Of a stretch of DNA of 64,000 nt, positions 32,301 through 41,686 are shown one piece after another. Below the pieces are notes generated by a model. That model saw only the letters and a program-made list of their open reading frames with translations, had not been told where the DNA came from and made no database searches. The stretch spans positions 1 through 64,000 of the forward strand of contig CAMDGV010000009.1 in the NCBI GenBank assembly GCA_945898055.1, given 5' to 3'. Made by a program: the position numbers and the translations under genes. The stretch is from Akkermansia muciniphila (GTDB lineage Bacteria; Verrucomicrobiota; Verrucomicrobiia; Limisphaerales; UBA9464). Positions within the stretch are counted from its first letter, which is position 1. Each line of letters opens with the position of its first letter.

Positions 32301-33838
32301 AGCGCAAATAAGTTGACCGTTGCTTTTGAGGCAGAGGAGAGAGGTACCGTTGAGGGGACCGTATCTAAATAGACGTGGAGTGTTGGGGTTTCGGAAAGTG
32401 CCGACAATAGAAAGGTGGTCAGAGCCGAGTAACGGAGCGTCGATGGAGCAAAGACCATTAAAACGGGGGGCTTAGCCCGAGTCCCTTTTCTCCTAGCTTC
32501 AGTAACCGCTGACCGCAGTGCTTGAGTTAACTGTCTCGGCCCTGAAACTTTGCTTTGAGTCAGACGCAATCCCAGACCCGCCTCTGGACTCAATGGGTTA
32601 TTTTCGAAATTCGATTCAAGGTTCAGGAGAGAACCTCCGACCTGACCCTCTCGGGTAGGGGCTAGAATTAGTTCCCACGGATGAAATAGACGATTCTTGC
32701 GGTCTAGAAGGTCGATATCGGGTGTGAAAGCTTTGTAATAAATTTGACCGCTGATTGGGGGCTCAATTCGAATCCCCGCCGCTGTGTCGATCGCAGAAAG
32801 GATGCGGGCCACCGATCGCACATCGCCCAAGGTTAAATCTCCAGCCCATTCCACCGTCAGATACCAGTCGTGCTGGAGCCGATCCAATTGCGCTAAAGCC
32901 TCGAGAGCTGACAGCAAATCGGGGCGTGGATTCAATCGAGACTTTCCCTCCTCCAATGAGACAGACAGGGAGTTAATCCGAGTCGCACCGGTTAGAAAGG
33001 TGTCGGCAGGATTTCGCGAGGGCTCCACCTTTAAACGTAAATCCTTCGAGCGATTTTTCCCGTTGCCGCTGGCGGGTTCTAAGATCAATGAAAGCAGCAA
33101 GTTCTGGGGAACAGACAGGTTTGGATTGATCTGTGTATTTTGATAAACTTCGGATTTCGACGCAGCGTAGCCGACTTGGAATGGGGCGTTTGGTGAATTA
33201 AAGAGGGAAACAATGGCCTTCGGTTGGTACAAATCCGCTGCTAACCGGCGGCGTCCTGCTGTCTTCAGCCCAGGAACCTCGGGTGAGCCAGTAAATAGAA
33301 AGCCGTCCGCTGGTAAGGTTCGACCCGTTCTTCGATCGACCAAGAGGCTTTCCAAGCGGACTCGGGGTACATTGGGACCTTCGAGACTTAAAGTACAACG
33401 CGTACCTCGAGCCCAATATCGATTCACCGCTGGATTTGGAGGTTTACCCGGAGTGACCCCAATGAACTGCAGAGCTCGCTGGATGTCGCTGGGGGTCGCA
33501 AATGCGACTACAAGAGCCTCGTAGGCGTGATCACTCGACTCAGCAACCACAGTGAATTCACACGGGTCATTGTCCTTTAGCTGAGTGCGCTCGACACAGA
33601 CCTCAACCTGTCCGCGGATGCGGTCGGCGATTAGCCCCGGCAAAACCAAATAGGCTGAGTCACCCGCATACCTTCGACGATACCACTGCTCTCGTTCTGC
33701 AACCCACTGCAAAGTGCGACGACGGCCTTCAGTCGGGTGTAAAGTGGAGGCAGATGGAATCTTCGAGGTAGACGAACACCCAGTCCATCCGCATCCGAGG
33801 AGCCACATCCAAAGGGTGAGAGGTAATCGGTTCATCAA
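32297..33838 (-). CDS. Putative lipoprotein, possibly YdjY-domain
   Basis: N-terminus PLTLWMWLLGCGWTGCSSTS (lipobox-like); HAYEALVVAFATPSDIQRALQFIGVTPGKPPNP resembles YdjY-type sequence; rest unassigned. Confidence 0.55.
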   Translation of the reverse strand: MMNRLPLTLWMWLLGCGWTGCSSTSKIPSASTLHPTEGRRRTLQWVAEREQWYRRRYAGDSAYLVLPGLIADRIRGQVEVCVERTQLKDNDPCEFTVVAESSDHAYEALVVAFATPSDIQRALQFIGVTPGKPPNPAVNRYWARGTRCTLSLEGPNVPRVRLESLLVDRRTGRTLPADGFLFTGSPEVPGLKTAGRRRLAADLYQPKAIVSLFNSPNAPFQVGYAASKSEVYQNTQINPNLSVPQNLLLSLILEPASGNGKNRSKDLRLKVEPSRNPADTFLTGATRINSLSVSLEEGKSRLNPRPDLLSALEALAQLDRLQHDWYLTVEWAGDLTLGDVRSVARILSAIDTAAGIRIEPPISGQIYYKAFTPDIDLLDRKNRLFHPWELILAPTREGQVGGSLLNLESNFENNPLSPEAGLGLRLTQSKVSGPRQLTQALRSAVTEARRKGTRAKPPVLMVFAPSTLRYSALTTFLLSALSETPTLHVYLDTVPSTVPLSSASKATVNLFAL

Positions 33839-36288
33839 GGAATCCCTGTCGGAATAAATGCGACGGGAATGGAGCGAACGTCCGGTTGAGTGGTAGCCGC
33901 CTCAATGACTCGGATGGCCTCTTCAACAGCGGACACCCGTCGATGATTTAATTCGCCCGTTGGGAACTCGCCGCGCTTACATTGAGCATTTAAATCAACA
34001 ATGAGTTCCCGCAGTTGCGGCACCACACTTCGGGCGGCGGTACCGTAGGCCGAGATTTCTTGCATAATCAGTCCGGTCCTACTTTCGCTTCCGTGCCCTC
34101 CTTGGGTTTTAGCGAAGAGAATCCCTGCCTCAATCCCTTCCTTAAAATGATAGCGAGTCAATGCCTTGAACCCACCCATCCGGATCTCGTTAGAGAACAT
34201 GGTGTCGGCCGGACTTGGAGTTTTGACCGCTTCCAAAATATCTGGGGCCAAAGCGGTCACATCCTCCAAGGTCAGTTGTTTTTCAAACGTGGCCCGAAGG
34301 CGCATTCGAGCCATCCCATCGGCATTCTTCGCCACGGCACGGATGGCAGGATACAGAAGGTTTGTATCCACACCGCGGATGGATTTTCGCAAAAGTCCAT
34401 CAAACAAAGCCTCCGCCAATTCACCGTGGGTGAGTTGAATGGGGTCAGCCCAAGCCACCGGAGAAAGGGGTTCTGCGGTCACGACCACGGCTCGCAGCAT
34501 TTCAGGCACTACCGGCTTAGCGAGATCTCTCATTCTCTTGAGGGCTTCGGCTGCTTTAATGCGGAGCCATCGATCTTCATGGGTCAGCGAACGTACCAAG
34601 ATAGGGAGAGCATTGGTGTTTCGAAGATAACCCAGGGCCTCACAAGCCGATTGCCGGAGCCAAGCATTTTCGCCGCCTGCCATCGTAATTAAGCGTGGGA
34701 CCCAAGTCGTCGCCTCAGGGCGGCGGCTAAACTCTTCCGCCGCCCATCCACGAACCACTGGCGACCAGTCAGCGAAAGCGGTGAGTAATTCTTCCAGATT
34801 AAGGCGATGACGGGTTTTGTCGAAATGACCGGAGGCTACTGCGGCCTTCGCCTCGATGGCAGTGAGCCAGTTCGATCGTTGGGATTCCTTGCCGGTGAGA
34901 TAAAGTTTCCCCAGCGGCAAGGCATAGGTCAGTACATAGGTCGCTTCTGGGCTTAAGCCGTCATAACTGCTTCGTCCAAAATAGGTGTCATCCTCAGTTT
35001 GGCCGGCACCGTATTGCTCTCCACCGTCGTAGGAAAAGGAACCATCCGATCGCCGGACAAGATCAAAGTGCCAAGAAGCCTCCTTAAAAAAAGCAGCGGC
35101 GGCATCTGGACCACCTGCCGCAGCACCTAAAGCGCCCCACAAATAGCTGAACCCTTGGCCGGTATGACCATATTCGCGGTTAGCATGACCCGCCGTAGCC
35201 ATTCGTGCAAAAAACCGAGTTTCATCCGGACGATCGCCGCGGAGGGCAAACAGTTGAGCGGCCATCGAATTCTTGCCGTTATTCTCGTGGTAAGGCCAAG
35301 GCATATGCTCGCCGTAAGGCACGGCCCCCTTATCGACAAAGTAAGCAAAAAAACGGCCACCGCGTTCGATGGCTGCCTCCACTTCGGGATGTCGAACACC
35401 ACACTTGCGTCCGAGCACGATCGCCATATTGCCAATGAGCCCTGCTGAATTAACCGGCCCGTAAGGCGGAATGGATCCATGCAATTCCCCTTTGGACGTT
35501 CGACTAGAAATGCCATGCCCAAATGTCCCATAGAGCCCCTGTCCTTTGGCTAAGCTTATCGTGTATTGGTTAATCGCATGGAGGACCTCTGAATCACCGG
35601 TCGCCAGATAGTATTCGCTCAGAAAAACCGTTCGATAACCCCAATCCCAAACGACCATCCCATCCTTCAATTCTAACTTCAATGTCGGGGGCCCTAGCTT
35701 CCGAGCAAACTGGCGTAACTTAGGAATATAATCCGGATTTCCAGTCGCCAAAAGGGCGAGTCCACTGACAGCTCCCGCCCAATCTTCCGACACTCTTTGC
35801 TTGGCAAGAATCTCGGCAGCCTCATCAAGAATCCGTGCTGATTTTGCACACCGATAGGGGGCCGTGGGGGTGTATTCACCCAGCACACGAAGAAGCAAAC
35901 GAACCTCTTCAATCGTCCCTGATCGCCAACGAGTTAGGGTCAGAATCCCCTTATTCGATTCCTTCTCGGCTGTCTGAATAGCGCGACCGAACAGTTGACG
36001 TGCATCGTCAGTAAAGCGTTGTCCCTCCACCCCGAGAATGACATCGCCTACCTTCATAATCTCCGCCGCGGGTGATCCAACCCCAACGTGTGTCACCAGT
36101 ATCTGCCGACTCGCCGTGGTTGTACGTCCTTGGACACTATCAAGAAACGCCTCCGGCTTCGTATAAATCCATCCTCGCAACCCGGTAGCACCTAAATTGT
36201 AGGTCAACTTCGTCTCAACCTTCGGAGATTGGGTTAGATCAGGCGGACTCGGTGGAGCGGCAGCGACCCATTTTACCCCAATTCTCAT
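33835..36288 (-). CDS. PDZ-containing DUF6288/HEAT-like protein, probably exported (true start may lie upstream)
   Basis: PDZ-like HVGVGSPAAEIMKVGDVILGVEGQRF; glycosidase-like toroid segment; HEAT-like NAWLRQSACEALGYLRNTNALPILVRSLTHEDRWLRIKAAEALKRM. Confidence 0.7.
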   Translation of the reverse strand: MRIGVKWVAAAPPSPPDLTQSPKVETKLTYNLGATGLRGWIYTKPEAFLDSVQGRTTTASRQILVTHVGVGSPAAEIMKVGDVILGVEGQRFTDDARQLFGRAIQTAEKESNKGILTLTRWRSGTIEEVRLLLRVLGEYTPTAPYRCAKSARILDEAAEILAKQRVSEDWAGAVSGLALLATGNPDYIPKLRQFARKLGPPTLKLELKDGMVVWDWGYRTVFLSEYYLATGDSEVLHAINQYTISLAKGQGLYGTFGHGISSRTSKGELHGSIPPYGPVNSAGLIGNMAIVLGRKCGVRHPEVEAAIERGGRFFAYFVDKGAVPYGEHMPWPYHENNGKNSMAAQLFALRGDRPDETRFFARMATAGHANREYGHTGQGFSYLWGALGAAAGGPDAAAAFFKEASWHFDLVRRSDGSFSYDGGEQYGAGQTEDDTYFGRSSYDGLSPEATYVLTYALPLGKLYLTGKESQRSNWLTAIEAKAAVASGHFDKTRHRLNLEELLTAFADWSPVVRGWAAEEFSRRPEATTWVPRLITMAGGENAWLRQSACEALGYLRNTNALPILVRSLTHEDRWLRIKAAEALKRMRDLAKPVVPEMLRAVVVTAEPLSPVAWADPIQLTHGELAEALFDGLLRKSIRGVDTNLLYPAIRAVAKNADGMARMRLRATFEKQLTLEDVTALAPDILEAVKTPSPADTMFSNEIRMGGFKALTRYHFKEGIEAGILFAKTQGGHGSESRTGLIMQEISAYGTAARSVVPQLRELIVDLNAQCKRGEFPTGELNHRRVSAVEEAIRVIEAATTQPDVRSIPVAFIPTGIP

Positions 36289-36528
36289 GAGGAAAAGCGC
36301 GAAAACTATCGAAGCAAGACCGACTCTAGTTTGTTGTTTAATAAGGTGTAAAATTCAACTCGACGAATAGGGAGTCAAGCCTTGAGAAAATCTGCTCCCA
36401 ATTGGAGACTCAAAATCAGGCGGCACTCTCAGATTCAGATGCAACGAATTCAAGATTCTTGGTCGTTCGAGCACCGCGGTCGACAGGAAGTTCATAGAAC
36501 TCTGATTGAACCGAAATTGGACCGCTTC

Positions 36529-37155
36529 TCAGTTCGAGAAAGGGACTGTCTTTAACCATTGCCTCCAGTTTTCAAGGGTATCGATATCGGACAATTCACG
36601 GAGCAAAACTGGTTGCAAACCGGCCTCGGTGGCGCGTCGACATGTCTCAGTAAAAACAGCGGCTGTACTCCAAGGAATAGCCTGAAAAAGTAAGGGACAC
36701 GGCTGGCGCAGACCGAGTAACCAGTATCCACCATCCTTAGCTGGGCCGAGCACGAGATCCGCTTTTTCTAAGGCCGCGAAGGCGTCGAAAATATCTTGTG
36801 CGGTGATTTCAGGACAATCAGAGCCGATGACCACCACTTTTCTGTATCCTGCTTTAAAAGCGAACTCAGTAGCTCGAGCCAGCCTGTCTCCTAGATTGCC
36901 GCCCCCCTGCGGTACAGCGGTCCAGTTCGGTCGAAGCAATAAGGACGCTTCGTCAATGGCTTCATCTGGAGCAAACCGAATTTCGACCTCTGGGATTGCG
37001 TCGATGGCTTCCAGCGTTGCTCTCAAAATCTGGTGATAACACTCTAAGGCAAGCAGGTCACCGACCTGAGCTGCAATCCGAGTCTTGACCTTTCCCAGTC
37101 GCGGGACTTTGAGGAAAACCAAGAGGCGTTCTGGGCGAAGAGGGATCATCGTCAA
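36529..37155 (-). CDS. TIGR04282/DUF2064-type glycosyltransferase family protein
   Basis: LLVFLKVPRLGKVKTRIAAQVG, RKVVVIGSDCPEITAQDIFDAFAALEKADLVLGPAKDGGYWLLGL. Confidence 0.88.
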   Translation of the reverse strand: MTMIPLRPERLLVFLKVPRLGKVKTRIAAQVGDLLALECYHQILRATLEAIDAIPEVEIRFAPDEAIDEASLLLRPNWTAVPQGGGNLGDRLARATEFAFKAGYRKVVVIGSDCPEITAQDIFDAFAALEKADLVLGPAKDGGYWLLGLRQPCPLLFQAIPWSTAAVFTETCRRATEAGLQPVLLRELSDIDTLENWRQWLKTVPFSN

Positions 37156-37182
37156 AGGATCACTCCGTTGGATCTTCCTAGG

Positions 37183-39594
37183 TTATTTCTCTTTTAGCTG
37201 ACGTTTTGCCCTCTTGGCCTCTTGTCGTTCGCCCTCTTCAAATTCCTGCTCGGCAATTCGCACCCCAGGCAAGCGCTGACGCTCCTCATCAGCCACCGCT
37301 CCGGCATCCGCTGGGGTCTGTAGAATACTGGGTCGAATAAGGATCATCAATTCAGTGCGGCTCTTATCACGACTTCGCCGAGAAAAAGCGGCACCGAGAT
37401 AAGGTATATCCCTCAATAAAGGAACGCCGGAACTCTTTTTATCTGTGCTGGTTGTAATATATCCGCCTAAGAGGACGGCATCCTTATCACGAACCGTAAC
37501 GAAGGAACTGGTTTCACGGGATTGAGTCGTGGGGGAACTTGCCCCGACCCCCAAGTCTAGATTAGCTCCGAGATTTGCCACAGTCTGCTCAACCTCCATC
37601 ACCACCAAATTATCAGGGGTGATAAAGGGAGTCACATTGAGCGTGACACCCACGTTCATATAGCCAACCGAAGCCCCCCCACCACCAAACCCGCCTCCAA
37701 ACCCACCAAAGCCACCTCCACTGCCACCGTACCCGCTGGACTGAAGATAGGGCACCGCTGATCCCACAAAGAAGCGTCCCGGCGTGGCATGGGAAGTTAT
37801 CACCCGCGGACGTTGAATCACATTCACCCGGCTATCGGCTGCGATAGCGGTAATAGCGAAGTCCCAGTTCTGTCCGATTTGAGTAAAATAGGACAATCCA
37901 GCGCCGCCAGTGCTAGGAATTCCATTCACCACATTTGTGCCGGCCGAACCACCGCTCGTTCGACCTAATTGTTTAAGGAAATCGGAGCCAGTACCGAGGC
38001 TTCCACGATCGTTCACCACCCCACCGCCGCGGTTATTTGGGTTGCTACCGAACTGAGCCGGACGCTGGGCAGCACTTAGCCCATAATTCCAAGCGTCACT
38101 CAGGGACACTTCCATAATGATTGCCTCAACCAGCACTTGAGGGAGAAGTGTATCCACCTTGACTAAAACTTCTTTCAGCTTAGCGATGTCTTTTTTATTA
38201 CCGTAGACAATCAGGGAATTTGACCGTGTATCCGCAGTAATACTGACGGTTTGAAGTAATTCAGCAAGTCCGCCGTACCCTGCGCCGCCCTGTCCGCGGG
38301 AAAGAGAGTTTAGCCGACCTTGAAAGGAGCCCGCTCCTCCCGCTGCGCCGTTTTGGATTCCTCCCTGCTGCTGCTGGTTGAGTCGATTCCCGCCAAGGCG
38401 ATTGTTATTGCCCGATTGCCCTCCCCCAAATTGGTTTCCACCGATTCCACCACCCATCCCACCACCCATCCCACCGCCCATTCCGCCGCCCATTCCGCCG
38501 CCCATTCCGCCTGTTCTTCGACTCCCACCCATCCCACCGCCGCCACTCATACCGGTCGCTCCACTGACGCCACCGCCTCCGATAACACTGGTTAGCGTCC
38601 CATAAATGTCCTCAACTTTACCGTACTTAATCGGTATTACTTCGAGTTGAAAATTCTCTTCTACCTCAATGTCAATCCTGGCGAGAACTTCCAACATTCT
38701 CTTCACGTTGATCGCATAGTCTCGCAAAATTAAGGTCTTAGTACTGGCAATTGCCACAATTCCCGTGGGGTTCTTGGCAAAGACCGACATAATCGGAATG
38801 ACCTCTTCAACAGAAACGTGCTTCAATTGTGCGACGTGAGTCACAAACTGGCTCGCCTCAGGATACTTCTCAGAGGCTTGATTCGAAAAGGCAGCACCTT
38901 CTTGCATTGCTTGGGCAGCAACGACCGCGGTGACGAATTTACTGCCTGTCGGAATCATGGTAATACCATTCAAGGCAAGAATGGTATCGTACATCTGCAC
39001 CTGCTCTTCTTCGGTCAGATCTGTCTGCGTGTTCACATTAATTTGGACCTGCGGCAAGCTTTGAGCCCGTAAAACAGTCCTGTGCACGGCCGGCCCATAG
39101 ACCTGATCCAAAAACTGATTCAATTCCATGTTCTTGAACTTGATTTGAACCTGATCCGGCGAGGTATTGGTCCCTCGCAATCCCTTCAGCGACTTTACAG
39201 TTAAATCATTTAACGCTTTGTCTTCCTCAGCGGCTTTCGCTGCCGCGGTCGGTTGCCCTGGGGCAGCAACCGCTCCAGGGACAGGTGTGCTCGCCGGAGG
39301 TTTGGGGGTCGGCGTTGTCCTTGGGAAAGCCCGGGGCAACGACGACGGAAGATTCGTAGAAACCACTGGAGCATTGGTCGCCTTCGGACGTGCCGGTGGT
39401 AGTACAGGGAAGGCAGAGAAAGGGTTTCCGCTGGGCTCAACCGCTTTTGATGGAGTGGCAGGCGCCGCTGGATTCAAAGGTGCGGAGGGTTTTAGCGGGG
39501 CCGGTTGCACTGCTGGAACTTGAGCCAGCAAACCTGTTACCGAGAGGGCAGTCAGGACCGCGAGATGAATGAGACGCGAATTCACAGGGATCAT
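37183..39594 (-). CDS. gspD: Type II secretion system secretin GspD-like
   Basis: N-domains (VSITADTRSNSLIVYGNKKDIAKLKEVLVKVDTLLPQVLVEAIIMEVSLSDAWNYGL) and secretin core (PRVITSHATPGRFFVGSAVPYLQ, VGVTLNVTPFITPDNLVVMEVEQTV, VLLGGYITTSTDKKSSGVPLLRDIPYLGAAFSRRSRDKSRTELMILIRPSIL). Confidence 0.93.
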   Translation of the reverse strand: MIPVNSRLIHLAVLTALSVTGLLAQVPAVQPAPLKPSAPLNPAAPATPSKAVEPSGNPFSAFPVLPPARPKATNAPVVSTNLPSSLPRAFPRTTPTPKPPASTPVPGAVAAPGQPTAAAKAAEEDKALNDLTVKSLKGLRGTNTSPDQVQIKFKNMELNQFLDQVYGPAVHRTVLRAQSLPQVQINVNTQTDLTEEEQVQMYDTILALNGITMIPTGSKFVTAVVAAQAMQEGAAFSNQASEKYPEASQFVTHVAQLKHVSVEEVIPIMSVFAKNPTGIVAIASTKTLILRDYAINVKRMLEVLARIDIEVEENFQLEVIPIKYGKVEDIYGTLTSVIGGGGVSGATGMSGGGGMGGSRRTGGMGGGMGGGMGGGMGGGMGGGIGGNQFGGGQSGNNNRLGGNRLNQQQQGGIQNGAAGGAGSFQGRLNSLSRGQGGAGYGGLAELLQTVSITADTRSNSLIVYGNKKDIAKLKEVLVKVDTLLPQVLVEAIIMEVSLSDAWNYGLSAAQRPAQFGSNPNNRGGGVVNDRGSLGTGSDFLKQLGRTSGGSAGTNVVNGIPSTGGAGLSYFTQIGQNWDFAITAIAADSRVNVIQRPRVITSHATPGRFFVGSAVPYLQSSGYGGSGGGFGGFGGGFGGGGASVGYMNVGVTLNVTPFITPDNLVVMEVEQTVANLGANLDLGVGASSPTTQSRETSSFVTVRDKDAVLLGGYITTSTDKKSSGVPLLRDIPYLGAAFSRRSRDKSRTELMILIRPSILQTPADAGAVADEERQRLPGVRIAEQEFEEGERQEAKRAKRQLKEK
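38440..38512. repeat. 12-bp-type coding repeat encoding GGGM units inside gspD
   Basis: Repeated cc(a/g)cc(a/g)cccat(t/c) units on + strand; encodes GGGMGGGMGGGMGGGMGGG on minus. Confidence 0.85.
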
Positions 39595-40310
39595 TTCTTA
39601 AGGGGCGGAGTCTTGGTGGATAAATTTGTGACGGTTATCCGGGACGAACCTCCATTTGTTTTGCCCGAACTCGAACCCGACTTCATAGACTTAGACACGA
39701 CTGCAGGCGGGGTATTAGATACCTTAACCGTAACCTCGATGGGTTTCGGCTTCTTTTGAAAGCTAGCAACGAAGGTAACGGACGCACTCAAACTTTGCTG
39801 AGAACCATCCAGTTTCAACCGGCCCATATCCCTCACTCGAATCATCGAATCACTCGAACCCAAGGCGTGTAAGAATTGGACCAGTCCCTCCTCTTTGGCC
39901 GATAAATCAACAATCACGACTTGTTCGTCAAAAAAGTTGGTATCTTTAGCCGCAGCGAGTCGCAGCGAAGCCAATTGAGGGGTGATTCGGAGAATATTAA
40001 CCAAGTTGGTCGCGGCCGCTGACTGGATACTGCTTTGCACGTTATTTGCTTGTTCCTCTGGCATCACCTGTGCCCCAGAACCTTCCAAGGCACGCAATAA
40101 TTTCTCGTAGGAAGCCTTTTTTGAAACCTCCTTAAAATAGATCGCCTTTTGGCCTTCTAACTTGGTCCAGTCACGCTGGAAATCCGCGTACTCACGAAAA
40201 TAGGGCCAAATCAGCCAATAATTAAGAAGTAAACCCACCAAACAAGCCCCGAAAATTGCAGCACGCCGTTCGGTCGGATTCAGATTCAAAGTTTCAAACC
40301 ATCGAATCAT
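39591..40310 (-). CDS. Putative GspM/PilO-like T2SS/T4P assembly protein
   Basis: Single N-terminal TM (AAIFGACLVGLLLNYWLIW) then coiled/ferredoxin-like segment; located between GspL-like and GspD genes with 4-bp overlaps. Confidence 0.6.
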   Translation of the reverse strand: MIRWFETLNLNPTERRAAIFGACLVGLLLNYWLIWPYFREYADFQRDWTKLEGQKAIYFKEVSKKASYEKLLRALEGSGAQVMPEEQANNVQSSIQSAAATNLVNILRITPQLASLRLAAAKDTNFFDEQVVIVDLSAKEEGLVQFLHALGSSDSMIRVRDMGRLKLDGSQQSLSASVTFVASFQKKPKPIEVTVKVSNTPPAVVSKSMKSGSSSGKTNGGSSRITVTNLSTKTPPLKK

Positions 40311-41686
40311 GGTGCGCTGTCCTCTCGTCGTAGGTCCGCTTCAAAGCGCCAGGTTAAATCATTCCCACGCAACTGGGTTGTGGCCGGTTTCACCTCCGAA
40401 AAGAGGAGTTTCCCGTTGACCTCGACCGCTCTTAAGGCGGAGTTGAAACCAGTAATATCAGCACGACTCGCTTCGGTGGTGGTTCCATCCAAAATTAAGG
40501 TGCGCCCATTCTTAAAATCAAACTGCTTCAAGGTCATCGTTTCTGGGAGCGTCTCGGCCACTTTATTCCAGCAATCCAGTGCCGCAAAACGTAACGCGAC
40601 TTGCTCTTGCAACACTCTCACTCGTGCCTTGATTTGCAGGGTATTGGTGAACTGCAAGGCCATCCCACGGTTCTCGTCACGCAAGGTCTCCAAACGCGAC
40701 TTTTGAAGGGTAAGCACTGCCAGATAAACGAAAACGCCCGCGAGGTAGGTCATTGCCAACGCGCCTAGTCCTTTGACCCACAGGGTATCGACAAACTGAC
40801 GCCGTTGGCGGTCTCTCACTTCGTCTGGGACCAAGGTCGGTAAGGACGGACGTAACGCATGCGCTAGAGTCAACGCCGCCAACTCCGGTGGTGTACGGCG
40901 TGGAAGGACTAAAGGTTCGCGTCCAGACCAGCCTTTCAGTGCTTCCAAGTACAAGGCTGCATCCGTCGCTGAAGCCATCAGCCGAATCTCCGGTAATCCG
41001 TTCATCCAACCCTCGACCTCGCCAGACCAAGCCATCCGATTTAATTGCGATATCAAAACCGTCCCTCGATCACCACTGGGCTGGCAGAGAGACCCTAGCT
41101 CCCGCAACACCCCATCGATCCACCATGCGGCGAGGACAGTAGGTGCTGCAGCGGCAGACTCGACCAACAGCAATAACCCATCGCGCGGCGGTGGCGAGGA
41201 CAGCAATTCCCGCAGGCTAGGATTCAGGAGGGCATCGACTGTATAACCCCCTTTTTCTAATTCTGCCAAATAAGCCTCGGTCGCCGCGCGTGCCGCCAAA
41301 GTGACCACGGCGGTTTGACCTTTACCATCGGCGTGAGGCACGGATTCTACGGTCCAAACGACCTGAGCCGGCGGCATGGGCGACAGTTTTTCGATTTGGA
41401 ATTCAATAATTCCCGGAAGTTCCGCTGGATCACAGGTCGGTAATTGAACAGCGCGAACACAGACTGATTCCAGCGGTAGCCAAGCTAAATCCAGACGCGG
41501 TTTGAGCAAGACACGCCAATCACGACTGACGGCCGAGGTCGGCAAGGGCTTGCCATCTTCGACCACTAAATCGCCGGTCGCCGTCCCCTTTCCCTTCGAC
41601 ACAGTAAACTGAAAAAGTCGGCGTGCCCCCCCTGTTACGGAGAGAAGATTACAGGCTTGAATGACCGGTTTTCGAGCGGTGCTCAT
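40307..41686 (-). CDS. Putative GspL/PilM-PilN-like T2SS/T4P assembly protein
   Basis: Actin-like N-terminal segment (LPGIIEFQIEKLSPMPPAQVVW), one TM (GLGALAMTYLAGVFVYLAVLTL) and PilN-like tail; operon context with gspE. Confidence 0.65.
   Translation of the reverse strand: MSTARKPVIQACNLLSVTGGARRLFQFTVSKGKGTATGDLVVEDGKPLPTSAVSRDWRVLLKPRLDLAWLPLESVCVRAVQLPTCDPAELPGIIEFQIEKLSPMPPAQVVWTVESVPHADGKGQTAVVTLAARAATEAYLAELEKGGYTVDALLNPSLRELLSSPPPRDGLLLLVESAAAAPTVLAAWWIDGVLRELGSLCQPSGDRGTVLISQLNRMAWSGEVEGWMNGLPEIRLMASATDAALYLEALKGWSGREPLVLPRRTPPELAALTLAHALRPSLPTLVPDEVRDRQRRQFVDTLWVKGLGALAMTYLAGVFVYLAVLTLQKSRLETLRDENRGMALQFTNTLQIKARVRVLQEQVALRFAALDCWNKVAETLPETMTLKQFDFKNGRTLILDGTTTEASRADITGFNSALRAVEVNGKLLFSEVKPATTQLRGNDLTWRFEADLRREDSAP

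Noticed and set aside
34015-34692. 225-aa plus-strand ORF
   Set aside because: Antisense to HEAT-like region of the PDZ/toroid gene; no domain signal
38310-38605. Proline/threonine-rich ORFs opposite the gspD Gly-rich insert
   Set aside because: Open frames arise from the repeat's biased composition
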